Source: Nocardioides sp. YR527
GTDB lineage: Bacteria; Actinomycetota; Actinomycetes; Propionibacteriales; Nocardioidaceae
NCBI RefSeq assembly: GCF_900101045.1
Contig: NZ_FNFN01000004.1
Span: 558,001-622,000, forward strand
Direction: 5' to 3'
DNA length: 64,000 bases
Shown piece by piece: positions 27,263 through 36,283 of the stretch. Numbering within the stretch: the first letter of the stretch is position 1; every line of letters starts with the position of its first letter. The notes under the pieces were generated by a model, which had not been told where the DNA came from, ran no database searches, and saw nothing but the letters and a program-made list of their open reading frames with translations. Made by a program: the position numbers and the translations under genes.

Positions 27263-28315
27263 GTGCCCGGTTTCCACACGCTCACCGTCCGATCCATCGA
27301 GCCGCTCACCGATGACTCGGCGGCGGTCACGTTCGACGTCCCCGACCACCTCGAGGCGGAGTTCGACTTCGCCGCCGGCCAGGCGCTCACCCTGCGCCGG
27401 GTCATCGACGGGGTCGAGCACCGCCGCAGCTACTCGATCTGCGCGCCGGCGGGCGAGCGTCCCCGGATCGGCGTACGAGAGATCCCTGACGGGCTCTTCT
27501 CGCAGTGGCTGGTGCGCGACGTGCGCCCCGGCTCCGAGATCGACGTCCAGGGGCCCTCCGGCGCGTTCCGTGCGGACCCCGACGGGGGAGGAACCCACCT
27601 GTGCATCGCGGCCGGTTCGGGAATCACCCCGATGCTGTCGGTCGCATCGACCGTGCTGCGCAACCCGAAGGCCCAGGTGAGCCTGCTCTACGGCAACCGG
27701 ACCACGAGCTCGGTGATGTTCGCCGAGGAGCTGGCCGACCTCAAGAACCGGTACTGCTCGCGCTTCGACCTCATGCACGTGCTCTCGCGAGAGCCGAGGG
27801 ACGTGGAGCTGTTCACGGGCCGGATCGAAGGTGATCGGCTGCGCACGATCCTCACCGAGCTCGTCCCCCTGCAGGATGTCGACCACGTCTGGCTCTGTGG
27901 CCCCCTGGCCATGATCGAGGAGTCGCGGGCGATCCTCGAGGACCTCGGGGTACCCGCCGAGAAGGTGCACTTCGAGCTCTTCTTCGTCGACGCTCCGCCC
28001 CCGCAGCTGCGCCACGCCGACAAGCTGGTCGAGGGCGTGACCAGCGAAGTCACCGTCGTCCTCGACGGACGCAGCACGACCACGCCGATGCCGCGCACCC
28101 AGTCCATCCTCGACTCGGCCCAGGAGACCCGAACCGACCTTCCGTTCGCCTGCAAGGGCGGTGTCTGCGGCACCTGCCGGGCCAAGGTCACCGGCGGGGA
28201 CGTCGAGATGGTGCGCAACTACGCACTCGAGCGCGAAGAGGTCGAGCGCGGCTTCGTGCTCACCTGCCAGACCTTCCCCGTCAGCGACGCCGTGAACGTC
28301 GACTTCGACGCCTGA
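27263..28315 (+). CDS. paaE: phenylacetyl-CoA epoxidase reductase PaaE
   Basis: 350-residue NADPH-dependent reductase that passes electrons to PaaA. In order it has a ferredoxin-reductase FAD domain (RRSYSIC flavin motif near 55), a nucleotide domain (GSGITPMLS near 120, LCGPLAMIE near 213) and a C-terminal plant-type 2Fe-2S domain with the ligands in CKGGVCGTCRAK plus a final Cys in LTCQ. It begins two bases after paaD. Confidence 0.95.
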   Translation: MPGFHTLTVRSIEPLTDDSAAVTFDVPDHLEAEFDFAAGQALTLRRVIDGVEHRRSYSICAPAGERPRIGVREIPDGLFSQWLVRDVRPGSEIDVQGPSGAFRADPDGGGTHLCIAAGSGITPMLSVASTVLRNPKAQVSLLYGNRTTSSVMFAEELADLKNRYCSRFDLMHVLSREPRDVELFTGRIEGDRLRTILTELVPLQDVDHVWLCGPLAMIEESRAILEDLGVPAEKVHFELFFVDAPPPQLRHADKLVEGVTSEVTVVLDGRSTTTPMPRTQSILDSAQETRTDLPFACKGGVCGTCRAKVTGGDVEMVRNYALEREEVERGFVLTCQTFPVSDAVNVDFDA

Positions 28316-28329
28316 CCCCTGGAGCAGAC

Positions 28330-29496
28330 ATGACCGAAGCCTTCATCCTCGACGGTGCGCGCACGCCCATCGGCCGATACGGCGGTGCGCTCGCCCATAC
28401 CCGCGCCGACGACCTGGCCGCGCTCACCGTGCGCGAGGCGGTGACCCGTGCCGGTATCGCACCCGACCTCATCGACGAGGTGGTGTTGGGAGCTGCCAAC
28501 CAGGCAGGGGAGGACAACCGCAACGTGGCTCGCATGGCGGCCCTGCTGGCCGGGCTTCCCGATACGGTGCCCGGTTTCACCGTCAACCGGCTCTGCGCCT
28601 CCGGCCTCACCGCCCTGATCACCGCCCGCCAGATGATCGCCGCCGGTGACGCCGATGTCGTCGTCGCAGGGGGAGTGGAGTCGATGAGCCGAGCACCATG
28701 GGTCACGGCGAAGCCCACTCGTGCCTTCGCCAAGCCCGGTACGTCGTACGACACCTCGATCGGGTGGCGGTTCACCAACCCTGCCTTCGCCGCGGACACC
28801 ACCCTGTCCATGCCGGAGACCGCTGAACGCGTCGCGGAACAGTGGAAGCTGACCCGCGAGCAGCTGGACGAGTTCGCCCTGCGGTCGCATCAACGGGCGG
28901 TCGACGCCCGGAAGAACGGGCGCTTCGCGGACGAGATCGTCGCGGTCGGCGATGTCACCGAGGACGAAGGCCCGCGCGAGGACACCAGTCTGGAACAGCT
29001 CGCCCGGCTCCGCCCGGTCAACGGCCCGGACGGCATCGTCACCGCCGGAAACTCCAGCTCGCTCAACGACGGCGCCGCCGCGGTCGTAGTCGTGAGCGAA
29101 CGGTTCGCCGAGCGTCACGGGCTGCAGCCGCGTGCCCGCCTCGTGGCCGGCGCCAGCGCTGGCGTGGCGCCGGAGATCATGGGCATCGGCCCGGTGCCGG
29201 CGACCCGCCGTGTGCTCGACCGAGCGGGCTGGACCATCGAGGACCTGGATGCCGTCGAGCTCAACGAGGCATTCGCCGCGCAGGCGCTGGCCTGCATGGG
29301 CGACCTCCACCTCGACCCGGCGATCGTCAACGCCGACGGAGGCGCGATCGCCCTCGGCCACCCGCTCGGCGCCTCCGGAACGCGCATCGCCATCACGCTC
29401 CTCGGCAGGCTCGAGCGAGCAGGCGGCCGCCGTGGCCTGGCGACCATGTGCGTCGGTGTCGGCCAGGGCACGGCACTGCTGCTGGAGCGCCCGTGA
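28330..29496 (+). CDS. paaJ: 3-oxoadipyl-CoA/acetyl-CoA thiolase (PaaJ/PaaE-type)
   Basis: 388-residue thiolase for the last carbon-carbon cleavages, releasing acetyl-CoA and succinyl-CoA in this pathway. The nucleophile cysteine is in VNRLCASGLTAL near 88, with NEAFAAQ near 315, the active His in ALGHPLGASG near 345 and the second Cys in TMCVGVGQG near 377. It begins 14 bases after paaE with GGAG upstream. The assignment to the paa pathway comes from the operon. Confidence 0.93.
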   Translation: MTEAFILDGARTPIGRYGGALAHTRADDLAALTVREAVTRAGIAPDLIDEVVLGAANQAGEDNRNVARMAALLAGLPDTVPGFTVNRLCASGLTALITARQMIAAGDADVVVAGGVESMSRAPWVTAKPTRAFAKPGTSYDTSIGWRFTNPAFAADTTLSMPETAERVAEQWKLTREQLDEFALRSHQRAVDARKNGRFADEIVAVGDVTEDEGPREDTSLEQLARLRPVNGPDGIVTAGNSSSLNDGAAAVVVVSERFAERHGLQPRARLVAGASAGVAPEIMGIGPVPATRRVLDRAGWTIEDLDAVELNEAFAAQALACMGDLHLDPAIVNADGGAIALGHPLGASGTRIAITLLGRLERAGGRRGLATMCVGVGQGTALLLERP

Positions 29497-30233
29497 CGAC
29501 GCCACTGCTCATCGAGGATCACGACGATCGCGTCGTGCTCCGGCTGAACCGCCCGGAAGCGCGCAACGCGATAGACCTCGCGATGGTCGAGGCTATGCAC
29601 GACGCCTGTGCCGACCTCGAACGCTCCCTCAAGATCGCGCTCATCGTCGGCTCGGGTGGCACCTTCGCGGCCGGCGCCGACATCGCTCAGCTCCGAGAAC
29701 GTCGTCGCGACGACGCGTTGCGTGGCATCAACTCCGGCATCTTCGACCGGATCCACCGGTTGCCGATGCCCGTCATCGCACTCATCGACGGCTACGCGTT
29801 GGGCGGGGGTGCGGAACTGGCGTACGCGTGCGACTTCCGGATCGGCACGCCGACCGCGAAGATCGGGAGCCCCGAAGCTGGCCTCGGGATTCTCGCTGCG
29901 GCGGGAGCGAACTGGCGGTTGCGTGAGCTGGTCGGCGAACCGCTCGCCAAGGAGATCCTGTTGGCCGGAAGGATCCTCGGCGCCGACGAGGCGGTCTCGG
30001 CCAACCTGCTCACGGAGGTGGTGCCCGTCGACGACCTCGAGGCCGCCGGGCACCGCCTGGCCGACCGGATCGCGGGACAGGGTCCACTCGCCGTACGCCT
30101 CACCAAGCAGCTGTTTCACGCCCCGCGCGATGCCCATCCGCTCATCGATGACATCGCGCAGGCCGTGCTCTTCGAGACCGAGGAGAAGTTCGACCGGATG
30201 ACAGCCTTCCTCGACCGCAAGGAGAAGCGATGA
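29493..30233 (+). CDS. paaF: 2,3-dehydroadipyl-CoA hydratase PaaF
   Basis: 246 residues from GTG 29493, overlapping the thiolase stop. Crotonase family: oxyanion segment TFAAGADIAQL, GGGAELAYACDFR and the second Glu in IGSPEAGLG, so both catalytic acids of a hydratase are present. In the pathway PaaF adds water to dehydroadipyl-CoA after ring opening. A long in-frame extension upstream is only the shadow of the thiolase. Confidence 0.9.
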   Translation: MTTPLLIEDHDDRVVLRLNRPEARNAIDLAMVEAMHDACADLERSLKIALIVGSGGTFAAGADIAQLRERRRDDALRGINSGIFDRIHRLPMPVIALIDGYALGGGAELAYACDFRIGTPTAKIGSPEAGLGILAAAGANWRLRELVGEPLAKEILLAGRILGADEAVSANLLTEVVPVDDLEAAGHRLADRIAGQGPLAVRLTKQLFHAPRDAHPLIDDIAQAVLFETEEKFDRMTAFLDRKEKR

Positions 30234-31054
30234 GTCTGCCCGACAAGACCGGCGTCTACGGGGGTGGTCGCATGGGTGCCGGGATCGCTCATGCGCTCCT
30301 GGTCGCCGGAGCCGACGTGGTCGTCGTCGAGACCGATCCCGAGGCCGCCGCGAAGGCACGCACTCGTATCGACGCGAACTTGGCCAGGTCGGTCGAGCGT
30401 GGCATCACCGCCACTGGTGTCCTGTCGGTCACGACGGATGCCGCTGATCTGTCCGGAGCCGGCCTCGTCATCGAAGCCGTGCCCGAGATACCTGGCCTCA
30501 AGGCCTCGGTGCTCGCCAGCATCGAGCTCGCGGCCCGCGACGCGGTGATCGCCAGCAACACCAGCTCGCTCTCCATCGACGGTCTGGCCGCCGGCCTCGC
30601 CGCAGCCGAGCGGTTCGTCGGTCTGCACTTCTTCAACCCGGTTCCGGCCAGTGCCCTGGTCGAGGTCGTGGTCGGCAAGGCGACCGCGGCAGCTGTGGTG
30701 GCACAGGCACAGGAATGGGTCGGTGACCTGGGCAAGAGCGCGATCACCGTCGCCGACTCACCCGGCTTCGCCAGCAGCCGTCTCGGGGTGGCGATCGCGT
30801 TGGAGGCGATGCGGATGCTCGAGGAGGGAGTGGCTACCGCCGAGGACATCGACACCGCGATGACGCTCGGCTACCGGCATCCGGTCGGCCCGCTGAGGAC
30901 CACCGACCTCGTCGGTCTCGACGTACGTCTCGACATCGCCGACCACCTCGAGCACGAGCTCGGGCCGCGGTTCGCGCCGCCGCAGCTGCTCCGCGACAAG
31001 GTCGAGGCGGGGGAGTTGGGCCGCAAGTCCGGCAAGGGGTTCTACACATGGTGA
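30230..31054 (+). CDS. paaH: 3-hydroxyadipyl-CoA dehydrogenase PaaH
   Basis: NAD-dependent dehydrogenase of 274 residues, single-domain size rather than the double size of the E. coli enzyme. The Rossmann motif is GGGRMGAGIAH, then SNTSS, HFFNPVP (catalytic His) and a C-terminal YRHPVGPLRTTDLVGLD segment. The position usually held by a catalytic Asn (in GFxxNRL) reads GFASSRL. From memory this Ser variant also occurs in actinobacterial paa operons, so it may be a lineage feature. Overlaps both neighbours. Confidence 0.9.
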   Translation: MSLPDKTGVYGGGRMGAGIAHALLVAGADVVVVETDPEAAAKARTRIDANLARSVERGITATGVLSVTTDAADLSGAGLVIEAVPEIPGLKASVLASIELAARDAVIASNTSSLSIDGLAAGLAAAERFVGLHFFNPVPASALVEVVVGKATAAAVVAQAQEWVGDLGKSAITVADSPGFASSRLGVAIALEAMRMLEEGVATAEDIDTAMTLGYRHPVGPLRTTDLVGLDVRLDIADHLEHELGPRFAPPQLLRDKVEAGELGRKSGKGFYTW

Positions 31055-31491
31055 CCAGCATGACCGGCTCGGTCGCTCATGCGCGCGCCTGCGCCGAGGC
31101 GATGTGGGCGTCGGACAGCGCCAGTCGGGCGCTCGGCATGGTGCTCGAGGACGTCGCGCCAGGCAGGGCCAGGCTCTCCATGAGGGTGCGATCCGACATG
31201 GTCAATGGGTACGACCTCTGCCATGGAGGAATCGTCTCGGCACTGGCTGACAGTGCGTTCGCGGTCGCCTGCAACAGCCACGGCACGGTGACGGTGGCCA
31301 CCGGCTTCGAGGTCGACTTCCTCGAGCCGGGGTTTCTCGGCGACGTCCTCGTCGCCGACGCCCGCGAGGTGGCGCTGCGGGGCCGGTCCGGCATCTACGA
31401 CGTTACAGTGCGACGGGCAGGCATCGTGATCGCCGAATTTCGCGGACGTAGCCGATCGCTGGGGCGATCCATCCTGGAGGAGGAACGATGA
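31048..31491 (+). CDS. paaI: hydroxyphenylacetyl-CoA thioesterase PaaI
   Basis: 147-residue hot-dog fold thioesterase. The catalytic loop HGGIVSALADSAFAVACN is near residues 53-70. PaaI frees CoA from dead-end intermediates of the phenylacetate pathway. GTG 31048 overlaps the paaH end and gives an N-terminus of usual length; an ATG at 31060 is a possible alternative start. Context fully supports the call. Confidence 0.92.
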   Translation: MVTSMTGSVAHARACAEAMWASDSASRALGMVLEDVAPGRARLSMRVRSDMVNGYDLCHGGIVSALADSAFAVACNSHGTVTVATGFEVDFLEPGFLGDVLVADAREVALRGRSGIYDVTVRRAGIVIAEFRGRSRSLGRSILEEER

Positions 31492-32279
31492 ACGACACGC
31501 CGGTTCTCGTCGACCGTGAGGCAGCGGTCGCGACCATCACGCTCAACCACCCGGAGCAGCGCAACGCGCTCGACCGGGACACCAAGGAGGCGCTGCGGGA
31601 CGCCGTCGCGTCTGTCGCCGGGGACCGGCGGGTGCGCGCCGTCGTGCTGGCCGCGGCGGGGCCGACGTTCTGCGTCGGGCAGGATCTCGGCGAGCATGCG
31701 ACGGCGCTGGCGGGCGGCGCGGAGGCGGCGTTCGCGACCGTACGGAAGCACTACTCGCCTATCGTGAGGGACCTCATGACGATGCCCAAGCCTGTGGTGG
31801 CCGCCGTCGGCGGCGCGTGCGTGGGGGCAGGGCTCGGCCTCGCCCTCGCCTGCGACTACCGGGTCTTTGCTACCGGCGCGAAGCTGGGGACGGCCTTCAC
31901 AGCGATCGGGCTGACCTTCGACTCCGGATTGTCGGTGACCCTGGCACGTGCCGTCGGAGAGTCCCGGGCGCGTGAGCTGATCCTCTTCGGCCGCACCTTC
32001 ACCGCCGAGCAAGGCGTGGACTGGGGCATCGCCGGCGAGGTCGTCGCACCGGAGGACGTTCTGGCGCGGGCCGGCGAGCTGGCTGGTCAACTCGCGCAGG
32101 GGCCGACCACCGCCTATGCCGATACCAAGCGCCTGCTCGCCGAGGCGCCGGGACGCTCGCTCGAAGACTGTCTCGAGGCAGAGGCTGCCGCGCAGACCCG
32201 GTGCGGCCGGACCGAGGACCACGCCAACGCGGTCGCGGCGTTCATCGGTCGCGAGAAGCCGACGTTCACCGGCGCGTGA
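31488..32279 (+). CDS. paaG: ring-1,2-epoxyphenylacetyl-CoA isomerase PaaG
   Basis: 263 residues, crotonase family; converts the epoxide to oxepin-CoA and also shifts a double bond later. The PaaG-type catalytic Asp is seen in GLTFDSGLSVTLARA, instead of the Glu of hydratases, with the oxyanion loops FCVGQDL and GACVGAGLGLAL. ATGA overlap with paaI and GGAGGAGG before ATG 31488. It is the last intact gene of the operon; no clear terminator follows. Confidence 0.94.
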   Translation: MNDTPVLVDREAAVATITLNHPEQRNALDRDTKEALRDAVASVAGDRRVRAVVLAAAGPTFCVGQDLGEHATALAGGAEAAFATVRKHYSPIVRDLMTMPKPVVAAVGGACVGAGLGLALACDYRVFATGAKLGTAFTAIGLTFDSGLSVTLARAVGESRARELILFGRTFTAEQGVDWGIAGEVVAPEDVLARAGELAGQLAQGPTTAYADTKRLLAEAPGRSLEDCLEAEAAAQTRCGRTEDHANAVAAFIGREKPTFTGA

Positions 32280-32351
32280 GCGGTTCAGGACCTTTGGGGC
32301 CGGTGATCAACGCGGTCGCACCGCCGTCGAGCCGTTCGAGCGCGAGTCGGG

Positions 32352-32590
32352 CTAACGCTCGCCCATCTCCTCCCAGATGGATCTGAGCATCGCCATCTCC
32401 TCCTCGGTTGCCAGCTCCGCGCACTTTCCCGCCAGCGCGGACTCGAGGACATCGTGGGCCTCGAGGACGTTTGACGGCTTCCTCGACAGTGAAGGCCCGT
32501 GTTCGGACTCCGCGGTTGGGCTCCCGGGTGAGGTAGCCCTCCCGAGCGAGCCGCAGGACGACCGATCGGACCGTTCCGCGGGAGACGTCG
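32352..32590 (-). pseudogene. GntR-family regulator remnant
   Basis: A broken GntR-type gene. The winged-helix part DVSRGTVRSVVLRLAREGYL (32473-32589) is in one frame and the continuing domain, from NVLEAHDVLESALAGKC to the stop at 32352, is in another, so a frameshift lies near 32472. The first helix of the DNA-binding domain and any upstream start are missing. The surrounding bases 32280-32351 and 32591-32758 show no gene. It may be the former regulator of a neighbouring unit. Confidence 0.75.
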
Positions 32591-32758
32591 AGGCCCCCAC
32601 CTCCTCGCCGTCTGGCACTTTCATCGCGCTGAAAGTCCCAAACCGGGATATCGCCTGGTTTTCGGTCACCACCGAGGAGTGGGCGGGCGTGCGGGACGCC
32701 CACGGGCGCTGGCTCGACCTCGACAACTTCGATGTCGACGGTGGTCAGCGGGTTTCGC

Positions 32759-33229
32759 TCAGCGACCTGACTCGGCGCAGCTCCTGCCGCGGCCGGCCGC
32801 CACGAGGTCGCGGATCGCGCTGAGCCGAGCGGTGAGGTCGGCGAGGTCCGGCTCGCCGGCGGCCGGGGCGAGCGCGTCGCTCCACACCGCGCGCAGCCGG
32901 CGCAGGTTCTCGGCGGCGTGCGGGGTCGGGGTGACGATTTTCCCTCGTCTGTCGCCGACGCCCTCCGAACGTACGACGAGGCCCTTGTCCTCGAGCTTGC
33001 GCAGCGTCGCGCTCATGTTGGGGCGCTGCATGCCGACGTCCTGGGCGATCTCGCTGGGAGTGGCGCCGGGGTGGCGGTCGACGTAACGCATCACCGCCTG
33101 CTCTCCGGTCGAGAGCTCGGTGATCCCGGGGTCACGGAGGTGGTGGCGGTCGATGTCGCGTGCGAGCGTCGTGACGATCTCCGCGAGGTCGGCGAGTTCG
33201 TCGGCATCGGCGCGGGTAAGCATGTTCAC
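32759..33229 (-). CDS. MarR-family transcriptional regulator
   Basis: 156 residues with the winged helix-turn-helix PSEIAQDVGMQRPNMSATLRKL followed by the wing VRSEGVGDRRGKIV. MarR repressors often control an adjacent efflux pump and release DNA when a toxic compound binds. It is divergent from the MFS gene at 33281, with an AT-rich palindrome at 33251-33270 between them. Start could be the Met at 33229 or a few residues in (33223). Confidence 0.9.
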   Translation of the reverse strand: MNMLTRADADELADLAEIVTTLARDIDRHHLRDPGITELSTGEQAVMRYVDRHPGATPSEIAQDVGMQRPNMSATLRKLEDKGLVVRSEGVGDRRGKIVTPTPHAAENLRRLRAVWSDALAPAAGEPDLADLTARLSAIRDLVAAGRGRSCAESGR

Positions 33230-33250
33230 ACTCTAGTGGTTGCGCTTGGA

Positions 33251-33270
33251 TAATTATGAAAACATAATTA
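33251..33270. promoter_or_regulatory. MarR-type operator palindrome
   Basis: TAATTATG at 33251-33258 and its complement at 33263-33270, separated by AAAA. It stands 10 bases before the MFS start and 21 from the marR start in an otherwise GC-rich sequence, the normal site for MarR to repress both genes. Confidence 0.78.
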
Positions 33271-33280
33271 ATATCGTGTC

Positions 33281-34528
33281 ATGACCTCGCCCACCGCCAC
33301 CATCGAGCCGCCGCGGCCTGCCGTTTCCGCGATCGGGCCGGCGCTGCTGCTCGTACTCGCCCTGCTCTCCGCCGTCGCGCCCTTCGCCACCGACCTCTAT
33401 CTGCCGGCGTTCCCGGCGATGGTCACCGATCTCGGCACCGACGCGACGAGCATCCAGCTGACGCTCACGGCGTTCCTCGTCGGCGTCGCCGTGGGCCAGC
33501 TCGCCTTCGGGCCGCTCTCGGACCGGATCGGGCGACGTACGCCTCTTCTCGTCGGTGCGGCGGTCTTTGTGGTCTCGAGCGTGGCCGCCGTCTTCGCGCC
33601 GACGGTCGAGCTCCTGGTCGTGGCCCGGCTCGTGCAGGGTCTGTCCGGGGCCGCGGGCATGGTGCTCGGGCGCGCGATCGTCTCCGACCGCGCCGAGGGG
33701 CCCGCCGCGGCACGCGCGATGAGCCTGATGATGGTCGCCGGCGGGGTCGCCCCGGTCGTGGCGCCGCTGGCGGGAGGTTTCATCGCCGGGCCGCTCGGCT
33801 GGCGCGGCGTGCTCACCGTCGTGCTCGCGATCGCGGTGCTGATGCTCGTCGCCGTGCTCGTGGTCGTACGTGAGTCGCTGCCGCCCACGCGCCGTGCCGA
33901 GCTCCGCGTCGCCCGTGCCGAGCAGGGGTCGGTCGTCGGCGACCTCCGCTCACGCAGCTATGTCGGCCACACGCTGGCCTTCGCGTTCGGGTTCGCGGTG
34001 ATGATGGCCTACATCTCGGCCTCGCCGTTCCTCTATCAGGAGATGATGGGCCTCAGCGAGATGGCCTACGGCATGCTCTTCGGCCTCAACGCCTTCGCGC
34101 TCATGATCGTCAGCGCCGCCTCGGCCAACCTCGCCGGTCGCGTCGACGTACGCCGCATGGTGGGTCTGGGCCTCACCGTCTCGCTCGCCGGCACCGTGCT
34201 GTTCCTGGTCATCGCGCTCGCCGGTCTACCTGTCGGGCTGCTCGCCGTCGCGGTCTTCGTCGCGGTCGCGCCACTCGGCCTGGTCCTCGGCAACGCGACC
34301 GCGCTCGCACTGGAGTCGGTGCCCCGGGCTGCGGGCAGCGCTTCGGCGATCCTAGGTGCGCTCCAGTTCGGCCTCGCCGCGCTGGTCTCACCGCTGGTCA
34401 GCATCGGCGGGGAGAGCGCCGCCGTACCGGCCGCCTTCGTGATGGTGACCGCGGCGGTCATCGCCTGCACCGCGTTCGTCCTCGCGGGGCGGCCTACGCA
34501 TGGTTGCGTACGTAGCCCCCGCTCCTGA
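33281..34528 (+). CDS. Bcr/CflA-type MFS multidrug efflux transporter
   Basis: 415 residues with 12 predicted membrane segments. The N-terminal signature FATDLYLPAFPAM and the loop GPLSDRIGRRTPLL are typical of the Bcr/CflA drug-proton antiporters; RLVQGLSGAAGMVLGRAIV follows. It would pump out small toxic molecules. Paired with the divergent marR gene through the palindrome at 33251-33270. A second, more distant member is at 45372. Confidence 0.92.
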   Translation: MTSPTATIEPPRPAVSAIGPALLLVLALLSAVAPFATDLYLPAFPAMVTDLGTDATSIQLTLTAFLVGVAVGQLAFGPLSDRIGRRTPLLVGAAVFVVSSVAAVFAPTVELLVVARLVQGLSGAAGMVLGRAIVSDRAEGPAAARAMSLMMVAGGVAPVVAPLAGGFIAGPLGWRGVLTVVLAIAVLMLVAVLVVVRESLPPTRRAELRVARAEQGSVVGDLRSRSYVGHTLAFAFGFAVMMAYISASPFLYQEMMGLSEMAYGMLFGLNAFALMIVSAASANLAGRVDVRRMVGLGLTVSLAGTVLFLVIALAGLPVGLLAVAVFVAVAPLGLVLGNATALALESVPRAAGSASAILGALQFGLAALVSPLVSIGGESAAVPAAFVMVTAAVIACTAFVLAGRPTHGCVRSPRS

Positions 34529-35286
34529 ACCGATGTGCCGATGCTCGGTGCGCACAGGCCCAACAGATAGGGCACGAGCAATGAGCATCAGCGAGACGGT
34601 GGGGAGGGCCGCCGGCGTTCTGGCAGATGTTCGGATCCGGTGATCGCGACGGTCATCACCGCGGCCGTCCTCTTCAACCGCAAGCGTGTGGCGCCTAGGG
34701 CCGCGGCGCGGGGGCGAGGCACGGTTGGCCGAGAGGTACGCCGCGTACGAGATCGACGAAGACTACGAATCCGTCGCGTAGTCGGCTCTGCCGACGTTCG
34801 GGGCCGGGGCCACGGTCAGGCCTCGTTCGTCGCGACCGCTTTCACCGGCCGCGGGGCGCGATCCTGGGTCCTGAAGAACCGCATCGTGAGCACAGTTCTC
34901 GCCAATGCGAGCCTCGACGAGCGTCCGATCGGACAGATTCGCGATGACCTCGGGCGGGCTGTCGACAACCTTGTCGAACGCGCGCTTGCAGCCGGTGCCG
35001 TCCGTGAAGATTTCGCCAGCACCGACGTCTACAACTTGCGGAGAGGTCTGGTCGCGAGACGCTGCTCACCTTCAGACAGCATCATTGGGTACTCGGCTTC
35101 GATCAAGTGCCACGCGCCGTCATGGGTCAGTGGCCGAACAGTGATGCGACGTTGGTCAGGCCCTGTCGTTCGTCCACGTCGAGAAGTTGCCGGTTGATCT
35201 ACGCCATGCCTGGACCCTCAAAGATGAACGACGCGTAGACCTCAACGGTCGGCTCGTAGCCCAACCGGCCTGAGTCGGATGTTTTC
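34529..35286. other. gene-free region with decayed coding debris
   Basis: About 760 bases without an intact gene. Besides the TetR remnant at 34892-35051, a short reading near 35180-35275 (VEKLPVDLRHAWTLKDERRV and on to a stop) looks like the tail of a lost gene that I cannot name. Decayed DNA between two functional regulator units suggests past insertions or deletions. Confidence 0.55.
34892..35051 (+). pseudogene. TetR-family C-terminal remnant
   Basis: The reading LANASLDERPIGQIRDDLGR and then AAGAVREDFASTDVYNL matches in pattern the ligand domain of the intact TetR at 16471-17121 (AQLRDELAHL, TTGAVREDFTSADVYAF). No helix-turn-helix precedes it and the frame decays afterwards, so only a fragment of a related gene remains. 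Confidence 0.6.
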
Positions 35287-36198
35287 TCATTGCTCGAGAT
35301 CCGTCGCCGCCGCGGCCTTGTGCACCGCGGTGACCACCGCTGAGACCTCCGGCAGGGCCTGCTCGCCGTCCCGCACGATCAAGGTGCTGTAGCGGCGCAC
35401 GTTCATCTGGTCGATGGGGACGTGCACGACGGCGCCGTCGCCGCCGATCGGCGTGAGCTCGGGTGCGACGGTGATCCCCCAGCCCACGTTGACCAGGCCG
35501 ATCGCGGTCGCGACGTCGTGCACCGAGGCAACGATGCGAGGCCGGTAGCCCGCGTCGGCGCAGTGGCGCAGCACCCAACGGCCCAGCGAGTTGGCCTGGC
35601 ACACGACCCACCCCTCGTCGACGAGGTCGGCGAAGGCAGTCTTCTTCGTCGTCGCCAGCCGGTGGCCGGTGGGCACGCAGAGCCGCAGGGCGTCGCTGCC
35701 CAGGGTCCACTCCATGAGTCCCTGCTCGGCCTCGGGCTCCCGGGTCTCGAACCGGGACACGATCGCCGCGTCGAGATGGCCACGGCGGATTTCCTCCGCG
35801 GCCTGCTCGTCCGTCACGGCGGCCAGGGTGATCTCGAGCTGGGGGTAGCGCTGGCGGATGTGGGTGAGCGCGGTGCTCATGATCGGCGGCCCCTCGCGGA
35901 ATGCCACCCCGATCCGGAGGCTGCCCGAGACCTGACCGTCGGCCTGACGAAGCGTCGCCTCTGCCGCGCGGAGCTCGACCAGGATCCGCTCGGTGTGCTC
36001 GAGCAGCTTGCGGCCGAGCGGGGTCACGGTGACGGTGTTGCCGCCACGGATCAGCAACGCTGCGCCAGCCGCGCGCTCCAGGGCCGACATCTGCTGCGAG
36101 ATGGCGGACCGGGTGTAGCCGAGCTCCCGAGCCGCGGCGGCGATCGAGCCGTGGGCGGCCACGGCACGCAGCACCAGCAGCCGGTCGGTGTTCAACAT
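35287..36198 (-). CDS. LysR-family transcriptional regulator
   Basis: 303 residues. The N-terminal helix-turn-helix is RAVAAHGSIAAAARELGYTR with ISQQMSALERAAG; the C-terminal substrate-binding domain fills the rest. LysR proteins usually activate a divergent operon when a pathway compound binds. Here that operon starts at 36284 with the EAR-propeller gene; the short gap holds GTTAACG at 36210-36216 and GCGTTAACGC at 36231-36240, possible binding elements. The inducer is unknown. Confidence 0.92.
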   Translation of the reverse strand: MLNTDRLLVLRAVAAHGSIAAAARELGYTRSAISQQMSALERAAGAALLIRGGNTVTVTPLGRKLLEHTERILVELRAAEATLRQADGQVSGSLRIGVAFREGPPIMSTALTHIRQRYPQLEITLAAVTDEQAAEEIRRGHLDAAIVSRFETREPEAEQGLMEWTLGSDALRLCVPTGHRLATTKKTAFADLVDEGWVVCQANSLGRWVLRHCADAGYRPRIVASVHDVATAIGLVNVGWGITVAPELTPIGGDGAVVHVPIDQMNVRRYSTLIVRDGEQALPEVSAVVTAVHKAAAATDLEQ

Positions 36199-36209
36199 GC
36201 GTCATCCTT

Positions 36210-36240
36210 GTTAACGGTGGATGCTGCCAAGCGTTAACGC
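36210..36240. promoter_or_regulatory. paired GTTAAC motifs, possible LysR site
   Basis: GTTAACG (36210-36216) and the palindrome GCGTTAACGC (36231-36240) are centred about two helical turns apart just upstream of the LysR start codon and before the divergent operon. Their AT-rich cores stand out. Binding by the LysR protein is an inference. Confidence 0.45.
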
Positions 36241-36283
36241 AGCCTACTTGCGACGCAAATCACATGTCGAGTTCCATGAATCC

